Assembly (NCBI RefSeq): GCF_003070865.1 | Contig: NZ_CP026948.1 | Span: 868,001-932,000 of the forward strand | Source: Corynebacterium liangguodongii | GTDB taxonomy: Bacteria; Actinomycetota; Actinomycetes; Mycobacteriales; Mycobacteriaceae | Direction: 5' to 3' | DNA length: 64,000 nt | Shown here: positions 43,294 through 51,186 of the stretch, piece after piece | How the letters are laid out: every line of letters begins with the position of its first letter | Position numbering within the stretch: the first letter of the stretch is position 1 | Program-made: the position numbers and the translations under genes | The notes under the pieces: generated by a model | Seen by the model: the letters and a program-made list of their open reading frames with translations, nothing else | Told to the model about the DNA's origin: nothing | The model's database searches: none

Positions 43294-44121
43294 ATGGCCA
43301 GGCCGCGCGAGGACAACGTCATCTACGCCAACTTCGGGGCACGACGCCGCGTGTCGACGCCCGAGGAGGCGCGCCATCCCGGCGCCGAGGCCCCGCTTCG
43401 CGCCTCCGCGTACTCCCCGGCGGCGATGCGTCTGGTCAACGCCGCGGTGCGCCAGACAGACCCCGGGCGCGTCAAGCGCGGCCACCTCTACGCTGAGGGC
43501 GGCCACGTCTTAGAGCTCACCCCGCGGATGGGGGGATGCGACGGGCTCGTGGCGGGCAGCCAGAACGAGCCGTTTACGGTGACCATCCAGCTCCCGGCGC
43601 GCGAGAGGGCGGATATCCAGGTCGCCCTGGATATGATGGCGCGCCGGGCGGGATCGGTGGCGCGGGCGCGCGCAGGAGAATTCGACGACGATGTCCTCGA
43701 TATCCTCATCGCGCCCGATGCCTCGAGCGTGCGCTTCCTCTGTAGCTGCCCGGACCCCGCCGCCGTGTGCAAGCACGCGGTGGCGGTGGCGGAGAAGTTG
43801 GCCGAGCTCATCGATACCCGACCCGAGACCATCTTTTCCATGCGCAGCCTCACCCTCGCCTCGATTGAAAATGGCGTGCGCCTGCGCGCGGTGTCGGTAG
43901 CGCGGGAGAATTCGCAGGTTGGCTCTGAATTCTTCTGGTCGGGCCGCGACCTGCCTTCCTTGCCGGAGCCGGATATCGCCCCGATGATCGCGGACTCCGA
44001 CATCGATCTGTTGCACCGCGCAATGCAGTCGGTGTCTTTTACCAACATCGACCAGCTTCGAGCGGTGGCTGACATCGAGGACCTCTACGAGGAGCTGACG
44101 AGCCTGGACGCGCGAGAATAG
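43294..44121 (+). CDS. SWIM zinc-finger protein
   Basis: 275 residues. The SWIM finger CxC...CxH is seen as LCSCPDPAAVCKHAVAVAEKL (about residues 149-169). These proteins usually sit beside an SNF2 ATPase gene and are thought to be its DNA- or protein-binding partner. A GGAGG ribosome site precedes ATG 43294. It follows the SNF2 stop by 3 bp and is clearly cotranscribed. Residues 1-50 are basic and probably flexible. Confidence 0.88.
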   Translation: MARPREDNVIYANFGARRRVSTPEEARHPGAEAPLRASAYSPAAMRLVNAAVRQTDPGRVKRGHLYAEGGHVLELTPRMGGCDGLVAGSQNEPFTVTIQLPARERADIQVALDMMARRAGSVARARAGEFDDDVLDILIAPDASSVRFLCSCPDPAAVCKHAVAVAEKLAELIDTRPETIFSMRSLTLASIENGVRLRAVSVARENSQVGSEFFWSGRDLPSLPEPDIAPMIADSDIDLLHRAMQSVSFTNIDQLRAVADIEDLYEELTSLDARE

Positions 44122-44178
44122 AACGTATATTCGATAGTCGGCGGGCCGCTGTCCACGAGATTTGGTAGAAGTGCACCC

Positions 44179-45327
44179 ATGAGCGATCTCACCTTCATCC
44201 ACACCTCTGACCTGCAGCTGGGAATGACGAGAAAATTTCTCCCGCCCGAGGCCCAGTCCCGGTTCGACGAGGCGCGGCTGCGCGCCGTCGCGCGGATCGG
44301 GGAGCTCGCAAGCGAGCGGGGCGCGGAGTTTATCGTCGTCGCGGGCGACGTCTTCGAGCACAACTCCCTCCAGGCGCTCACCCGTGGGCGAGCGCTCGAG
44401 GCGCTGCGGAAGCTGCCCGTACCCGTCTACCTCCTGCCCGGCAACCACGACCCGCTGGTGGCGGACTCGATCTTCCGCCGCACCGAGGAGATCCCCAACG
44501 TCACGGTGCTTGGCACCTTCGAGCCGATCGAGGTGCGCCCCGGGGTTGAGATCGTCGCCGCTCCGCTGAAGGCGAAGAAGGCCGCGGAGGACCTGTGCGC
44601 GAAGGCGCTCGGCCCGCTCGAGCCGACCGAGGCCATCCGGGTGCTCGTCGCGCACGGTCAGGTCGAGGCGCGCACCGGAGAGTTCGCCCCCGATGTCATC
44701 GACCTGCCCAACCTCGAAGCGAGCCTGGCTGATCGCACGATCGATTACGTCGCTTTAGGCGATACCCACTCCACCCGCAGCCTCGGCACCAGCGGCCGCG
44801 TGTGGTTTTCCGGCTCGCCCGAGACGACCGACTTCTTCGATCACACACCGGGGGTGGCGGGAGGAGAAGTCGACTCCGGCAACGCCCTCGTCGTGAGCCT
44901 GTCAAAGGGCCAGGATACCCGCGAGATCGAGGTGGAGAAGGTCCCCGTCGGCGGGTGGACATTTGACGCGTTGTTTTTCGACGTCGCAGATAGGCGCGAT
45001 GTGGATGCGCTGCTCGAGCGGCTGCGCGCCTACCCGGAGAAGGACCGCACTGTGGTGAAATACGCCATCAAGGGCACCCTCGGCCTGGAGGACACCCGCC
45101 GGCTCGAGCAGGGGATCGGCGACCTCGAGCCGCTCTTTGCCTCGCTGCGCGAGAGGGCCAGGCTTATGGATCTCCACCTCGAGCCCGGGGACGAGGAGCT
45201 CGAAAACCTCCCCCTCAGCGGGTTCGCGGCCTCCGCCGCCCGCGAGCTCGCCGCCAGCGCGGCCGACGGAGACGCCGTTGCCCGCGATGCGATCAATGTC
45301 CTATTCCGCCTGACCTCGGAGGCCTAG
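44179..45327 (+). CDS. SbcD/Mre11-like DNA repair exonuclease
   Basis: 382 residues, calcineurin-like metallophosphoesterase. Motifs in order: FIHTSDLQLGM (Asp/His metal site), IVVAGDVFEHN (GDxFE), LLPGNHDPL (GNHD), VAHGQ and LGDTHSTRS (GHxH equivalent with Asp-x-His). The Mre11-type nuclease processes DNA ends together with the Rad50-type ATPase encoded 5 bp downstream. TAGAAG at 44166-44171 lies 7 nt before ATG 44179, a possible leaderless start separate from the SNF2/SWIM pair (57-bp gap). Confidence 0.88.
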   Translation: MSDLTFIHTSDLQLGMTRKFLPPEAQSRFDEARLRAVARIGELASERGAEFIVVAGDVFEHNSLQALTRGRALEALRKLPVPVYLLPGNHDPLVADSIFRRTEEIPNVTVLGTFEPIEVRPGVEIVAAPLKAKKAAEDLCAKALGPLEPTEAIRVLVAHGQVEARTGEFAPDVIDLPNLEASLADRTIDYVALGDTHSTRSLGTSGRVWFSGSPETTDFFDHTPGVAGGEVDSGNALVVSLSKGQDTREIEVEKVPVGGWTFDALFFDVADRRDVDALLERLRAYPEKDRTVVKYAIKGTLGLEDTRRLEQGIGDLEPLFASLRERARLMDLHLEPGDEELENLPLSGFAASAARELAASAADGDAVARDAINVLFRLTSEA

Positions 45328-45332
45328 AGCAC

Positions 45333-47972
45333 ATGAAGATCCACTCCTTAGAACTGCGCAACGTCCGCGGTGTCGAGCACCTTGTGCTAAGCGATATCCC
45401 CGCAACCGGCGTGATGATCATCCACGGGGATAACGAAGCGGGAAAGTCCACCATCCTCGACGGTCTCGCTGCCGTGCTCAACGTCAAGTACAGCTCGAAG
45501 GGAAAAGACATCAAGGCGCTCGCTCCTGTGGGCAAAGACGTCGCGCCCGAGGTCACGCTGAAGGCGACCATCGGGCCATACACCTTCCGGATATGGAAGC
45601 GGTTTCTCCGCAAACCTAAATGCGAGCTGAACATCACCGCCCCTCAACACCAGCAGTTCGCCGGCCGGGAAGCAGATGACAGGCTAGCGGAGATCATCTC
45701 CGGCCACCTGGACGAGACCCTCGCCGAGGCGCTGTTCCTGCGACAGGGGGAGCTCGATCTCGGCATCGCGGCCGCCGGCATCCCCTCGATCACCCACGCC
45801 CTCGACGGGGTAAGCGAGGAGGGTGGCTCCGGGACAGAGGACACCGCGCTCATGGAGCGCATCTCGAAGGAATACGGCGAGTATTTCACGGACAAGGGCC
45901 AAGAAAAGGCGTCGTACAAGGCACTGGAGGTGGCGGTGAATGAGCGCGAGGCGGAGCTTCGCGTCCTCGCCGAGGAGTGGGAGAGTTTGCGCCAATTCGT
46001 CGAGGAGGTTGAACGGCGCGAAGAGGAGCTCCGCACGATCGAGCGGGAGTTGCCTGAAGCTGTCATCGAGGAGGAAGAACGGGGCGCTGAAGCAAAGGCG
46101 GCCGCGGAGCTTGCGGAGAAAGCAGCCCGCGCCGGGGAGGAGGAACAGCGCCGCGCCAAGGAGCGCGACCGCGCCGAGGCCGACCTCGCGGCGCGCACGG
46201 AGGCCGTAGCCCAACTCGCCGCCTTAGAGAAGGACGCTGTGGCGCAGGGCGCCAAGCTCGCCGAGGCCGCCGAGCAGGCCGAGGAAGAGGCAGGCAAGGC
46301 TGCGGAGCTCACGGAGGTGCGAGATGAGGCAAAGGCGGCGGTGGCTCGAGCGCGCGAGGAGGCCAAGCGTGCCGAGGCTGCCCGCCAGCGCTCCCGCTCC
46401 CGCGCCAAGCTGGCCGAGCTCGACGCGCTTATCACGCGTCTCGACGAGGCGGACGAAGAGCTCTCCGCCCTCAAGGCGAAGCGGCCCGACGTGGTCGTGA
46501 CCGCGGCGGACCTCCGCGCGTTAGAGAAGGCACACGAAAAGGTTGCGGTGGCCTCCAGCCTCGCGTCCGCCGCGGCGGCGAAGCTAGAGGTCACGGGCCC
46601 CTCGGACGGGACCTTACGCATCGACGGGGAAGAGGTGGCCTTCGACGGACGCGCTACTGTGAGCGCCCTCGAGGGCACGGCCGTCGGAATCGGGGAATAC
46701 ACCGTGACCTACCGTGCCGGCGACGGTGCGGGCGATCGGAATGAGAAGCTGGAAGAGGCGCTGCGTGCAGAGGAGAAGCTTCTGGCCGCGCTCGGGTGCG
46801 CCGACCTTGACCAAGCCCGCGCGCGTCGCGACGAGCACGCAGAGCTTCTCACTGCGATCGAGGCGAGCGAGCGCCGCGTGAAAGACCTCCTCGACGGGAG
46901 GAACGCCCAAGAGCTAAAGGAGGAGCGGGACCGCCTGCGCGCCCGCGAGGAGGAGCACGGGGAGGCAGGCGTCGGCAGGGGAGCGGCCGACGAAACGGAG
47001 GCCGAGGCCGTTCTCGAAGGCGCTCAGCGCCGGCTTGACGAGGCGACGGAGGAGCTCGAACGCGCGGAGGCCGAGCTCAAGCCCTGGGCGGAGCGCAAGC
47101 ACGCCACCGCCCTGGCGGTGCTGGAGTCGAGGGCGGAATCAACGAGGGCGCAGATCAGCGCCGCGCAGGCGAAGTTGGAGGAGGCCCGCGCCGCCGCCTC
47201 GGACGGTGACCTTGAGGCGGCCCGCGACGCGGCCGCCACCGCGCTCGAGGAAGCGCGCCGGGCGGCGGGGGAGTTCGGAGAGCAACTCGCCGCGGCCAAC
47301 CCCGCGCTCGCCGCGAACCTGCTCGAGGGTGCCCGCACGCGCGTGCGTAACCTCAAGACCCGCCACTCCGAGGCAACGAACCGGGTTGCCGAGCTCAAGG
47401 GGCGGATTGAACAGGCCACGGGCGTTGCGGAGGAAGCGGATCAGGCGGAGGCACGGCTCGACGCCGCTCGCACGGACCTGGCGCGCGCGAGAAAGCGCGC
47501 CGAGGCGATCAAGCTCCTGCGCGAGACCATGATGCGCCACCGGGACGCGGCGCGGGCGCGCTACGCAGCCCCGTTTGCCCAGGCCTTAACGCGCTACGCC
47601 GAGGTGGTCTTCGGTGCGGGCGTCGAATTCGAGCTCAGCGATTCTCTGGAGGTGCGTGCGCGGACCCAGGGTGATACGACGGTGGATCTCCCCCAGCTCT
47701 CGGGCGGGGCCCAGGAACAGCTTGCCTTGTGCATCCGCTTCGCCATCGCGGATCTCGTGGGGGCGGGGGAGGACTCGGCGGAGGAGGTCCCGGTGATCAT
47801 CGATGATGCCCTCGGTGCGACCGACCCCACCAGGCTAAGCCTGATGAACTCACTGGTCGCCCGGGTGGGTGCACGCACCCAGGTGTTTGTGTTGACGTGC
47901 TATCCCCAGAGGTTTGACCGCGTGCCAGCCGCCAAGCTCGCCTCGATTGAGGAGCTCAAGGCTAGGGCTTAG
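45333..47972 (+). CDS. SbcC/Rad50-like ATPase
   Basis: 879 residues, SMC-like. N-terminal Walker A is IIHGDNEAGKSTILDGL (about residues 29-45). A long coiled coil spans about residues 190-770, very rich in Ala/Glu/Arg (AEEAGKAAELTEVRDEAKAA). The C-terminus has the ABC signature LSGGAQEQLALCIRFAIADL and Walker B VPVIIDDALGATDP. The coiled coil is shorter than in classical SbcC and has no obvious CxxC zinc hook; its apex near residues 415-460 reads like a small folded insert (GPSDGTLRIDGEEVAFDG). With the SbcD-like partner it should tether and trim DNA ends. It ends convergently with the YceI gene. Confidence 0.88.
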   Translation: MKIHSLELRNVRGVEHLVLSDIPATGVMIIHGDNEAGKSTILDGLAAVLNVKYSSKGKDIKALAPVGKDVAPEVTLKATIGPYTFRIWKRFLRKPKCELNITAPQHQQFAGREADDRLAEIISGHLDETLAEALFLRQGELDLGIAAAGIPSITHALDGVSEEGGSGTEDTALMERISKEYGEYFTDKGQEKASYKALEVAVNEREAELRVLAEEWESLRQFVEEVERREEELRTIERELPEAVIEEEERGAEAKAAAELAEKAARAGEEEQRRAKERDRAEADLAARTEAVAQLAALEKDAVAQGAKLAEAAEQAEEEAGKAAELTEVRDEAKAAVARAREEAKRAEAARQRSRSRAKLAELDALITRLDEADEELSALKAKRPDVVVTAADLRALEKAHEKVAVASSLASAAAAKLEVTGPSDGTLRIDGEEVAFDGRATVSALEGTAVGIGEYTVTYRAGDGAGDRNEKLEEALRAEEKLLAALGCADLDQARARRDEHAELLTAIEASERRVKDLLDGRNAQELKEERDRLRAREEEHGEAGVGRGAADETEAEAVLEGAQRRLDEATEELERAEAELKPWAERKHATALAVLESRAESTRAQISAAQAKLEEARAAASDGDLEAARDAAATALEEARRAAGEFGEQLAAANPALAANLLEGARTRVRNLKTRHSEATNRVAELKGRIEQATGVAEEADQAEARLDAARTDLARARKRAEAIKLLRETMMRHRDAARARYAAPFAQALTRYAEVVFGAGVEFELSDSLEVRARTQGDTTVDLPQLSGGAQEQLALCIRFAIADLVGAGEDSAEEVPVIIDDALGATDPTRLSLMNSLVARVGARTQVFVLTCYPQRFDRVPAAKLASIEELKARA

Positions 47973-47986
47973 CCGAGAGGGGATGT

Positions 47987-48523
47987 CTACGCCTTGATGG
48001 CGGAGCCCTCAATCTCGATGTCGACCTTCGTGGACAGCAGCACGCCACCGGAGTTCAGCGGGGCGTTGAAGTCGATCCCGAAGGCAGTGCGGTCGATGCT
48101 GGTGCTGGCCTCGAACCCGGCGCGGACGTTGCCCGAGGGATCGGTCTGCACGCCGAAGGTTTCCACGGCGAGAGTGACAGGCTTGGTCACGCCCTTGATG
48201 GTGAGGTTGCCCTCGACGGTGCCGTTGCCAGAGTCGTCGACACGAAAAGCGGTGGACTCGAAGGTCATCTCCGGGTAGCTCTCCGCATCGAAGAAGTCCT
48301 CACCGCGCACGTGCGCATCGCGGTCGGCGTTTCCCGTGTTGAGGGAGCCGGTCTTGACCGAGGCAGTGACGCGGGAGCGTTCGGGGGCCTCGCCGTCCAC
48401 GGTGAGCGTGGCGGCGGCGTCGGTGAAGGTGCCGCGCACCTTGGAGACCATCGCGTGGCGGACGACGAACCCGACAGATGAGTGGGCGGGGTCGAGGTTC
48501 CAGGTACCGGTGAGATCGTGCAT
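47987..48523 (-). CDS. YceI-family lipocalin-like (polyisoprenoid-binding) protein
   Basis: 178 residues. The family start LTGTWNLDPAHSSVGFVVRHAMVSKVRGTF is unmistakable, and SLNTGNADRDAHVRGEDFFDAESYPEM and LTIKGVTKPVTL are the conserved later strands. YceI proteins are beta-barrels that bind isoprenoid-type lipids; there is no signal peptide here. The ATG at 48523 has an AAGGAG site eight bases upstream. It is divergent from a RosR-type regulator, and a RosR-like operator lies 20 bp upstream of its start, so it is probably derepressed by oxidants. Confidence 0.9.
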   Translation of the reverse strand: MHDLTGTWNLDPAHSSVGFVVRHAMVSKVRGTFTDAAATLTVDGEAPERSRVTASVKTGSLNTGNADRDAHVRGEDFFDAESYPEMTFESTAFRVDDSGNGTVEGNLTIKGVTKPVTLAVETFGVQTDPSGNVRAGFEASTSIDRTAFGIDFNAPLNSGGVLLSTKVDIEIEGSAIKA

Positions 48524-48543
48524 CTGTGTATCTCCTTGAGTAG

Positions 48544-48561
48544 TTGTTGACGTGTTAACAA
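48544..48561. promoter_or_regulatory. RosR-type operator 1
   Basis: TTGTTGACGTGTTAACAA. From memory the C. glutamicum RosR motif is TTGTTGAYRYRTCAACWA; this 18-mer matches at all positions but one. It lies between the YceI start and the regulator gene, close to the YceI gene. Confidence 0.7.
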
Positions 48562-48583
48562 AGGCCATCATAGCCCGTGAGAG

Positions 48584-48597
48584 TGACGTGTCAACAT
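48584..48597. promoter_or_regulatory. RosR-type operator 2 (partial)
   Basis: TGACGTGTCAACAT shares TGACGTGTYAACA with operator 1, 36 bp away in direct orientation. Its left arm is degenerate, so it would be a weaker site. Confidence 0.5.
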
Positions 48598-48689
48598 AAG
48601 GGGGATGGCGGACGGTCTATGCAGGTGGAGTGCGTAAATGGTGCCCTCCTCATCGTTCCGATCCGTTTCGTTTTGCGCGCTCGACGATG

Positions 48690-48695
48690 TAGCGT
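48690..48695 (+). promoter_or_regulatory. -10 box of rosR, leaderless transcript
   Basis: TAGCGT, 8 nt before the ATG at 48704. Confidence 0.45.
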
Positions 48696-48703
48696 TGAAT
48701 GCT

Positions 48704-49228
48704 ATGGCTCAACAACCTCGCTGGCTTAACGACGACGAACAGGACCTGTGGCGCCTCATGCTCTCGGCGTCCCGGAAGCTCAACCGGGTTATCGAGGAGA
48801 CGCTGCAGGCCACCTCGGACCTCTCCGCCTCCGAATTTGGCGTCCTCGTCGCGCTCTCGGAGGCCCCCGGCCACGAGTTGCGGCTGCGCGACCTGTGCGT
48901 CGCGCTCGAGTGGGACCGATCGAGGACCTCTCACCAGGTCACCCGCATGGAAAAGCGTGGTTTGCTGACCAAAAGCAAGTGTCCCGGCGATGCGCGCGGC
49001 GTCTTAGTTCAGCTCACCGAGGACGGGATGCGCAGAGTGACCGAGGCCGCCCCAGACCATGTGGAGTCCGTGCGCCGCGTCGTCTTCGACCACCTCGGGC
49101 GCGAAGACGCGGCCGCGTTGCGACGCTTCCTCTCAGGCATCATCGAGGTGGACAACGTTCTCGGCGCATCGCCGCGGATCCCCGCGTGCCAACGGGTGCC
49201 GGAATCAACGCTGGGATCAGGGGATTAA
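48704..49228 (+). CDS. rosR: MarR-family redox regulator RosR
   Basis: 174 residues, winged helix-turn-helix (ASEFGVLVALSEAPGHELRLRDLC then WDRSRTSHQVTRMEKRGLL, about residues 43-88). It has three cysteines, at residues 65, 93 and 162. C. glutamicum RosR is recalled to carry three redox-active cysteines at similar positions and to be encoded divergently from a YceI-type gene, as here. It would repress its targets until oxidised. ATG 48704 is supported by a -10 box eight bases upstream; the in-frame extension to 48638 has no homology. Identification rests on genomic position, cysteine pattern and the adjacent operator. Confidence 0.8.
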   Translation: MAQQPRWLNDDEQDLWRLMLSASRKLNRVIEETLQATSDLSASEFGVLVALSEAPGHELRLRDLCVALEWDRSRTSHQVTRMEKRGLLTKSKCPGDARGVLVQLTEDGMRRVTEAAPDHVESVRRVVFDHLGREDAAALRRFLSGIIEVDNVLGASPRIPACQRVPESTLGSGD

Positions 49229-49331
49229 TCAGGGAAAACCCTGATGCGTGCCGGTCGGCGGCGGCGTTCAATGAAGTGTGTCAGAGGCCATGAGGCCACC
49301 TAAGACCGCGTCAGAGAAAGGCTTTTCCATC

Positions 49332-49559
49332 ATGTCCACGCCCACCACTCCCACCAACGGCTCTGACCCCATCAAGCGGCTCACGCGCTCGAGCTCCGAA
49401 AAGATGATCGCCGGCGTGTGCGGCGGCCTCGCACACTACTTCGCGCTCGATCCCGTCCTCATCCGCCTCATCGTCGCTGCCGCCACTGTTGTCACCGGCT
49501 TCGTGCCGGGCATCCTAGCCTACGCCGTCGCCTGGTTCATCATGCCCGAAGGTGTTTAG
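49332..49559 (+). CDS. PspC-domain membrane protein
   Basis: 75 residues. It contains the PspC motif KMIAGVCGGLAHYFALDPVLIRL followed by one membrane helix (IVAAATVVTGFVPGILAYAVAWFIM). PspC proteins sense or respond to membrane stress; small stand-alone versions are common in actinobacteria. ATG 49332 has a GAGAAAGG site about ten bases upstream; an upstream in-frame ATG (49278) is less likely. Confidence 0.85.
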   Translation: MSTPTTPTNGSDPIKRLTRSSSEKMIAGVCGGLAHYFALDPVLIRLIVAAATVVTGFVPGILAYAVAWFIMPEGV

Positions 49560-49630
49560 GGGGGGGCGGTGATTCGCTCTATCCGGAAGCCGGGTGATAA
49601 CCTCTTTACACGTGCGAGTCGCTCGCGTAT

Positions 49631-49707
49631 GTCTTCGTAGCTCAGTGGATTAGAGCATCGGTTTCCGGTACCGAAGGTCGCAGGTTCGAATCCTGTCGGG
49701 GACACCA
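49631..49707 (+). tRNA. tRNA-Arg (anticodon CCG)
   Basis: A full cloverleaf can be drawn: acceptor GTCTTCG paired with CGGGGAC (two G-U pairs), D stem GCTC/GAGC, anticodon stem TCGGT/ACCGA with loop TTCCGGT (anticodon CCG), and T stem GCAGG/CCTGT with loop TTCGAAT. CCA is encoded (49705-49707). It reads the CGG arginine codon. An IS481 remnant begins 2 bp downstream. Confidence 0.95.
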
Positions 49708-49708
49708 T

Positions 49709-50450
49709 TGTCATCAGTCGCGTCATGGTGGACAAACCGGCGTCCCAGTGTTTGTGTTCGTGGGGCGCTGGTTTTGTGCGTCAGGCCAGGGGTGGGTCGC
49801 CTTGTCGCCAGGATGGTTTTGGTGGTGGCGGGTGGTGTCGATGGAGTGTTCGGCGATGGTATTGCCGGTGTCTTTTAGCGATGTCGTTGCGCACCCGCCA
49901 TTCTTCGTCCGGTGTGAACGGGGGTGTGGCTTTCGACCCTGTGGTGCAGGCGGTCTCGGGGGTGCGGCGTCCAAGGGATCGGTGTGGGCGTTGTGTGTAG
50001 TAGTAGGCGGTGAATTCGTCGAGTTGGTGTCGTAGCTGTGTGATGGTTTTACTGGTGCGTGATGATTCGGCGGATTGTTGATGGTGACGGTGCGCGCAGG
50101 CCTTGCCGCTGAAGGTGGAAGGCAATGGTGTCCGGGCCCGCATCGATGCCGGCCCGGGTAAGTTCGGTGCGCATCTCGATGATGCGGTTGCGAAGCCTGT
50201 CGGGTATGGCGTGCGGGTGGGTGTGCGGTGCGCGGGATTTCGGGGCGATTGCCGCGGGGCTTCCGGCGTCATAGTCCGCTAGGAGTTTGTAGACGCGTTG
50301 GCGGGAGATGTTGAAGCGGGCGGCGACTTTCGCTACGGGTTCGTGTTGTTCTCTGACGGCTTTGACGAGGGCGAGGTTGCGGTTGGGACTGTATACCTTG
50401 TCAACCATCACCTCAGGCATGGTCTGTCAACTATGTCGCGCCTACAGACA
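49709..50450. mobile_element. Internally deleted IS481-family element
   Basis: Terminal inverted repeats of 26 bp with 19 matches bound it: TGTCATCAGTCGCGTCATGG at 49709 onward and, reversed, TGTCTGTAGGCGCGACATAG ending at 50450. The element is only about 742 bp where intact IS481 members exceed 1 kb. The transposase has lost its central catalytic part. No target duplication is visible. It abuts the 3' end of tRNA-Arg. Confidence 0.75.
49781..50420 (-). pseudogene. IS481 transposase remnant, catalytic core deleted
   Basis: The N-terminal 123 codons (from ATG 50420) encode the two helix-turn-helix domains (VAARFNISRQRVYKLLADYD, then PDTIAFHLQRQGL...TIRRIITHQ). A stop at 50049-50051 is followed in another frame by the C-terminal part (LDEFTAYYYTQRPHRSLGRRTPE). 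Everything between the DNA-binding and C-terminal regions, including the DDE acidic residues except the final RPHRSL area, is missing. It cannot transpose itself, but with both ends kept it might be moved by a related transposase. Confidence 0.8.
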
Positions 50451-50521
50451 CCTCTGGGCGCACCATCTTGCCCCGGGGCTATGGCCTGGGGGTTTGCGTG
50501 TGCGCACCGTGCCATTGAGGG

Positions 50522-50588
50522 TAAACCCGGACGGGTAAGAATGCCCAAAAAATGACGCTCCGGGCGCATTCTTACCCGTCCGGGTTTA
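50522..50588. repeat. 23-bp perfect inverted repeat
   Basis: Arms at 50522-50544 (TAAACCCGGACGGGTAAGAA...) and 50566-50588 are exact reverse complements of each other across 23 bp, with a 21-bp centre that starts CCAAAAAATG. It separates the IS481 remnant from the broken DJ-1/PfpI gene. It has no T-run, so it is not an ordinary terminator. A regulatory site, a recombination relic or an imported end are possible. Confidence 0.8.
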
Positions 50589-50599
50589 GGCGCATCTGC

Positions 50600-51186
50600 C
50601 TAGAACACGACGACGCATCGCAGCGGGTTTTGGTCCGAGGAGTTCACCACCCCGTGCGAGGTCTTCCGCGACGCGGGCTGGGATGCCACGGTGGCCACCC
50701 CCGGCGGGCGCACGCCTGTGGCGGACCCTGTAAGCCTCAACGATGAGCAGGAAGCGAAGCCCGCGGTGCTGTCGTCGGTGCTTGGTGCCCCGGCGGTGCT
50801 CGAGGAGGTCGACCCGGATGCCTTCGACGTCGTGTTCTACCCGGGTGGGCACGGCCCGATGGAGGACCTGGCGGTCAGCGAGGCGTCGGCACGCATCCTG
50901 TCGAGCAGGCCGGAGCAAGGCCGCACCCTAGCGATGGTGTGCCCGCCTGCGGTCATCGCCGCCACGGGGCGGAAGATGACCGGTTTCTCCAACGCGGAAG
51001 CAAGCGCGGGCGGGCTCGCTGAGAAGGCCTCGTGGCTGCTTGAGGACAAGCTCGTCGAGCTCGGCGTGGACCTACAGCGCCGGCGAGCCGTTTACCTCTC
51101 ATATTGTCGCCGACGGCAACCTCTACACCGGGCAGAACCCGGCATCGTCGCAGGAGCTGGCGACGACGATTATGAAGGGGCTCTAG
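50600..51186 (+). pseudogene. Broken DJ-1/PfpI-family (HchA-like) gene
   Basis: Reading from about 50600, HRSGFWSEEFTTPCEVFRDAG, ATVATPGG and FDVVFYPGGHGPMEDLAVSE match the DJ-1/PfpI superfamily, whose members act as deglycases, chaperones or amidases. No start codon or first roughly 20 residues remain. The nucleophile elbow, normally CHAPA-like, reads VCPPAV, with local shortening. After LVELGVD (about 51070) the frame must shift to recover the expected GEPFTSHIVADGNLYTGQNP and TIMKGL tail ending in the TAG at 51184-51186. Loss of the start next to an inverted repeat and IS debris suggests inactivation by rearrangement. Confidence 0.78.

Noticed and set aside
40252..47972. A named anti-phage system
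   Set aside because: SNF2 and SbcCD-like proteins also serve ordinary repair; no known defence partner such as a methylase, PLD nuclease or reverse transcriptase is present.
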